Translations under genes and position numbers: made by a program | Part shown: one piece after another, positions 40,371 through 42,214 of the stretch | Numbering within the stretch: position 1 is the first letter of the stretch | Layout of the letters: every line of letters begins with the position of its first letter | The notes under the pieces: model-generated | Seen by the model: only the letters and a program-made list of their open reading frames with translations | Database searches by the model: none | Told to the model about the DNA's origin: nothing | NCBI GenBank assembly: GCA_002385665.1 | Contig: DGDX01000075.1 | Coordinates: forward strand, 1-42,214 | Length of the DNA: 42,214 nt | Direction: 5' to 3' | Source: Firmicutes bacterium UBA3941 | GTDB taxonomy: Bacteria > Bacillota > Clostridia > Caldicoprobacterales > UBA3941

Positions 40371-41921
40371 CTAGTGTTTAAAATGTCTCATACCGGTAAA
40401 GAGCATGGCAATTCCATGCCTGTCGCATTCATCTATGGATTCTTGATCCCTGATTGAGCCTCCGGGCTGTATAATAGCTGTAATACCGGCTGCTGCCGCG
40501 GCCTCTACGCAATCAGGAAAGGGGAAAAACGCATCTGATGCCAATACTGCACCTTTTACGCTGGGTCCACTTCTTTCTATTGCTTGATTAACCGCCCAAA
40601 TCCTATTCACCTGCCCTGGTCCAATCCCTAAGGATTGGCCGTCTTTTGCTATAGCAATTCCATTGGATTTGGTATGCTTAACCACTTTCCATGCAAAGAT
40701 AAGATCCTCTAATTCCTTTGATGATGGACTCTTTTTCGTTACCACCTTAATATCTGACATGCCCGGAAGTAGCTTGGTATTTGCTTCTTGAACCAGCAAT
40801 CCCCCATACACTTTTTTCATATCGTATGTGCCCCTAGGTATCTCGGCTTGTATATCCTTCAACTCCAATATCCTAATATTCCTCTTCTGCTTTAGAATCT
40901 CCAGAGCCCTTGCTGAGTAAGAAGGGGCCACCACAATTTCGATGAAGATCTTGTTGATAGCCTCAGCTGTTTTTTCGTCTATCTCACCATTGGCAACAAC
41001 TATACCACCGAAAATGGAAACCGGGTCTGCCCTATAGGCCTTTTCGTAGGCTTCAAAGATGTTTTCACCGCTGCCTACACCACAGGGATTGGCATGTTTA
41101 ACCGCCACTACCGTTGGTTCTTCAAATTCCCTCAAGAGTTCCAAGGCACCATTGGTATCGTTTATATTATTGTAGGAGAGCTCCTTACCATGTAGCTGCA
41201 CCGCATTAATAAGGCTGCCTGGCCGGCTTCCTATTTCCTTGTAAAAGACCGCCCTCTGATGGGGGTTTTCACCATAACGCATAGACTGCATCTTTTCAAA
41301 GGTCAGGGTTAATAGTTCTGGGAATTTATCCTGGCCTGATTGATCTCTCAGGTATCCAGCTATTAGTGAATCATAATGGGCCGTATGCTCAAAGACCTTC
41401 ACAGCCAGATTAAATCTGGTTTCAGCTGATATGTAACCTTTTTCATTAAGTTCGTCTATTATTGGGTCATAATCTTTAGGATCGACTATTACCACTACAT
41501 CCTGGTAATTCTTTGCTGCTGCTCTTAGAAGGGTCGGGCCTCCAATGTCAATATTCTCTATGGCTTCTTTTAGGTCTACACCCTCCTTTAAGATGGTTTC
41601 CCTAAAGGGGTACAGATTAATAACTACAAAATCTATAGTATTGATGCCTAGCCTTTCAAGCTGGTCCATGTGATGGGGATTGTCCCTTATGGCCAAAACC
41701 CCGGCATGGATATTTGGATGGAGTGTCTTTACTCTGCCATCCAGGCATTCAGGAAACCCTGTTACATCGCTTATACTAATTACCGGAATGCCAGCCCCGC
41801 CTATAGTTCTCGCAGTACCACCGGTGGAGATAATATCGACTTCCATATCATTTAATCGTTTTGAAAACTCTATAATTCCCGTTTTGTCAGATACACTAAT
41901 AATAGCACGCTTTTTATTCAT
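40371..41921 (-). CDS. purH: Bifunctional AICAR transformylase / IMP cyclohydrolase
   Basis: 516 residues. Catalyses the last two steps of IMP synthesis. The N-terminal MGS-like cyclohydrolase domain is marked by [60 protein letters not shown]. The C-terminal transformylase domain has [26 protein letters not shown] (catalytic KHANPCG) near 255, and [33 protein letters not shown] place the start at the ATG ending at 41921, with GGAGG six bases upstream. A start further back lacks such a site and would overlap the purN end. Confidence 0.97.
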   Translation of the reverse strand: MNKKRAIISVSDKTGIIEFSKRLNDMEVDIISTGGTARTIGGAGIPVISISDVTGFPECLDGRVKTLHPNIHAGVLAIRDNPHHMDQLERLGINTIDFVVINLYPFRETILKEGVDLKEAIENIDIGGPTLLRAAAKNYQDVVVIVDPKDYDPIIDELNEKGYISAETRFNLAVKVFEHTAHYDSLIAGYLRDQSGQDKFPELLTLTFEKMQSMRYGENPHQRAVFYKEIGSRPGSLINAVQLHGKELSYNNINDTNGALELLREFEEPTVVAVKHANPCGVGSGENIFEAYEKAYRADPVSIFGGIVVANGEIDEKTAEAINKIFIEIVVAPSYSARALEILKQKRNIRILELKDIQAEIPRGTYDMKKVYGGLLVQEANTKLLPGMSDIKVVTKKSPSSKELEDLIFAWKVVKHTKSNGIAIAKDGQSLGIGPGQVNRIWAVNQAIERSGPSVKGAVLASDAFFPFPDCVEAAAAAGITAIIQPGGSIRDQESIDECDRHGIAMLFTGMRHFKH

Positions 41922-41956
41922 TTCTTTCCTCCAATCCTTTATTAGATCGAAATGTT

Positions 41957-42214
41957 TCACCTTATAATTACCCTGCGTCCATCCACCAGGATCCGATCCT
42001 CGACCAACAGCTTAAGGGCCTTTGGCAATAGTTGGTGCTCTACCTTTAACACCCTTTCTGCCAGAGTGTTAACATCGTCCTCCGGCAGAACCTCGATAGA
42101 TTGTTGTAATATTATCGGGCCTGTATCTGTCCCCTCATCCACGAAATGGACGGTTGCTCCTGTAACCTTAACTCCATAGTCCAAGACAGCCTGGTGCACC
42201 CTGTTTCCATAATA
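41957..42214 (-). CDS. purN: Phosphoribosylglycinamide formyltransferase, C-terminal part (runs off the window)
   Basis: The frame is open to the right window edge and ends at 41957, so about 85 C-terminal residues of an approximately 200-residue PurN are present. Typical content is [38 protein letters not shown] (the DTGPI motif with its Asp is diagnostic), followed by [12 protein letters not shown]. It adds a formyl group from 10-formyl-tetrahydrofolate in purine synthesis. It is 35 bases before purH and part of the same minus-strand operon; the start lies outside the window. Confidence 0.93.
   Translation of the reverse strand, partial: YYGNRVHQAVLDYGVKVTGATVHFVDEGTDTGPIILQQSIEVLPEDDVNTLAERVLKVEHQLLPKALKLLVEDRILVDGRRVIIR

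Overview
The window looks like chromosome of an anaerobic, spore-forming member of the Clostridia (Firmicutes). Signs are moderate-to-low GC, purine-rich Shine-Dalgarno sites before nearly every gene, a hybrid-cluster protein with its partners, a SpoIID-type peptidoglycan enzyme, a Spo0E-like phosphatase, a long-form HPF, a YlqG/YlqH-like pair and a lysine riboswitch. I see no rRNA, tRNA, CRISPR array, insertion sequence or phage gene. Most genes lie on the minus strand.

Layout. 0.3-4.5 kb: malic enzyme, a type-2 malate/lactate dehydrogenase with a hairpin-bearing leader, and a translationally coupled AraC/GyrI regulator plus nitroreductase. 5.0-7.65 kb: a redox/nitrosative-stress group (DUF1858 redox-disulfide peptide, hemerythrin-like protein, Hcp). 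8.1-10.4 kb: a YchF-like GTPase, HPF, and a 58-residue Spo0E-like ORF. 10.5-13.6 kb: a membrane protein and a polar amino-acid ABC importer. 13.8-13.9 kb: a dense cluster of DnaA-box-like 9-mers. 14.05-15.1 kb: a zinc-ribbon gene preceded by a structured RNA of about 235 nt, then an AhpD-like protein. 15.2-16.4 kb: FlhB-C-terminus-like and FliK-like proteins. 16.8-21.4 kb: a zinc-ribbon orphan, an EamA transporter, a GNAT-like protein, a URO-D family methyltransferase-like protein and DUF554. 21.6-24.4 kb: a NitT/TauT-type ABC importer. 24.4-34.9 kb: DUF2207, SpoIID/LytB, the CCA-adding enzyme, a DUF3006-like peptide, a TPR protein, Hsp33, a methyltransferase and a YesL-like protein. 35.1-38.9 kb: lysine/diaminopimelate genes, with dapA diverging from asd-dapB. 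39.0-42.2 kb: the end of a purine operon (purN-purH-purD).

How the parts work together. Asd, DapA and DapB are consecutive activities in the branch to diaminopimelate, lysine and, in spores, dipicolinate. The asd-dapB transcript begins with a lysine riboswitch whose closing helix competes with an antiterminator. The DapB protein carries an extra C-terminal region of about 150 residues that reads as two aspartokinase-type ACT domains. The unit therefore appears to have lysine control at the RNA level and possible allosteric control at the protein level.

Most notable observations: the DapB-ACT fusion, the structured RNA in front of the zinc-ribbon gene (possibly of the raiA class), the DnaA-box cluster away from any replication gene, a sigma-B-like promoter sequence before hpf, the possible attenuator before the malate/lactate dehydrogenase, and a strong Shine-Dalgarno site in front of a non-AUG codon of the ychF-like gene.
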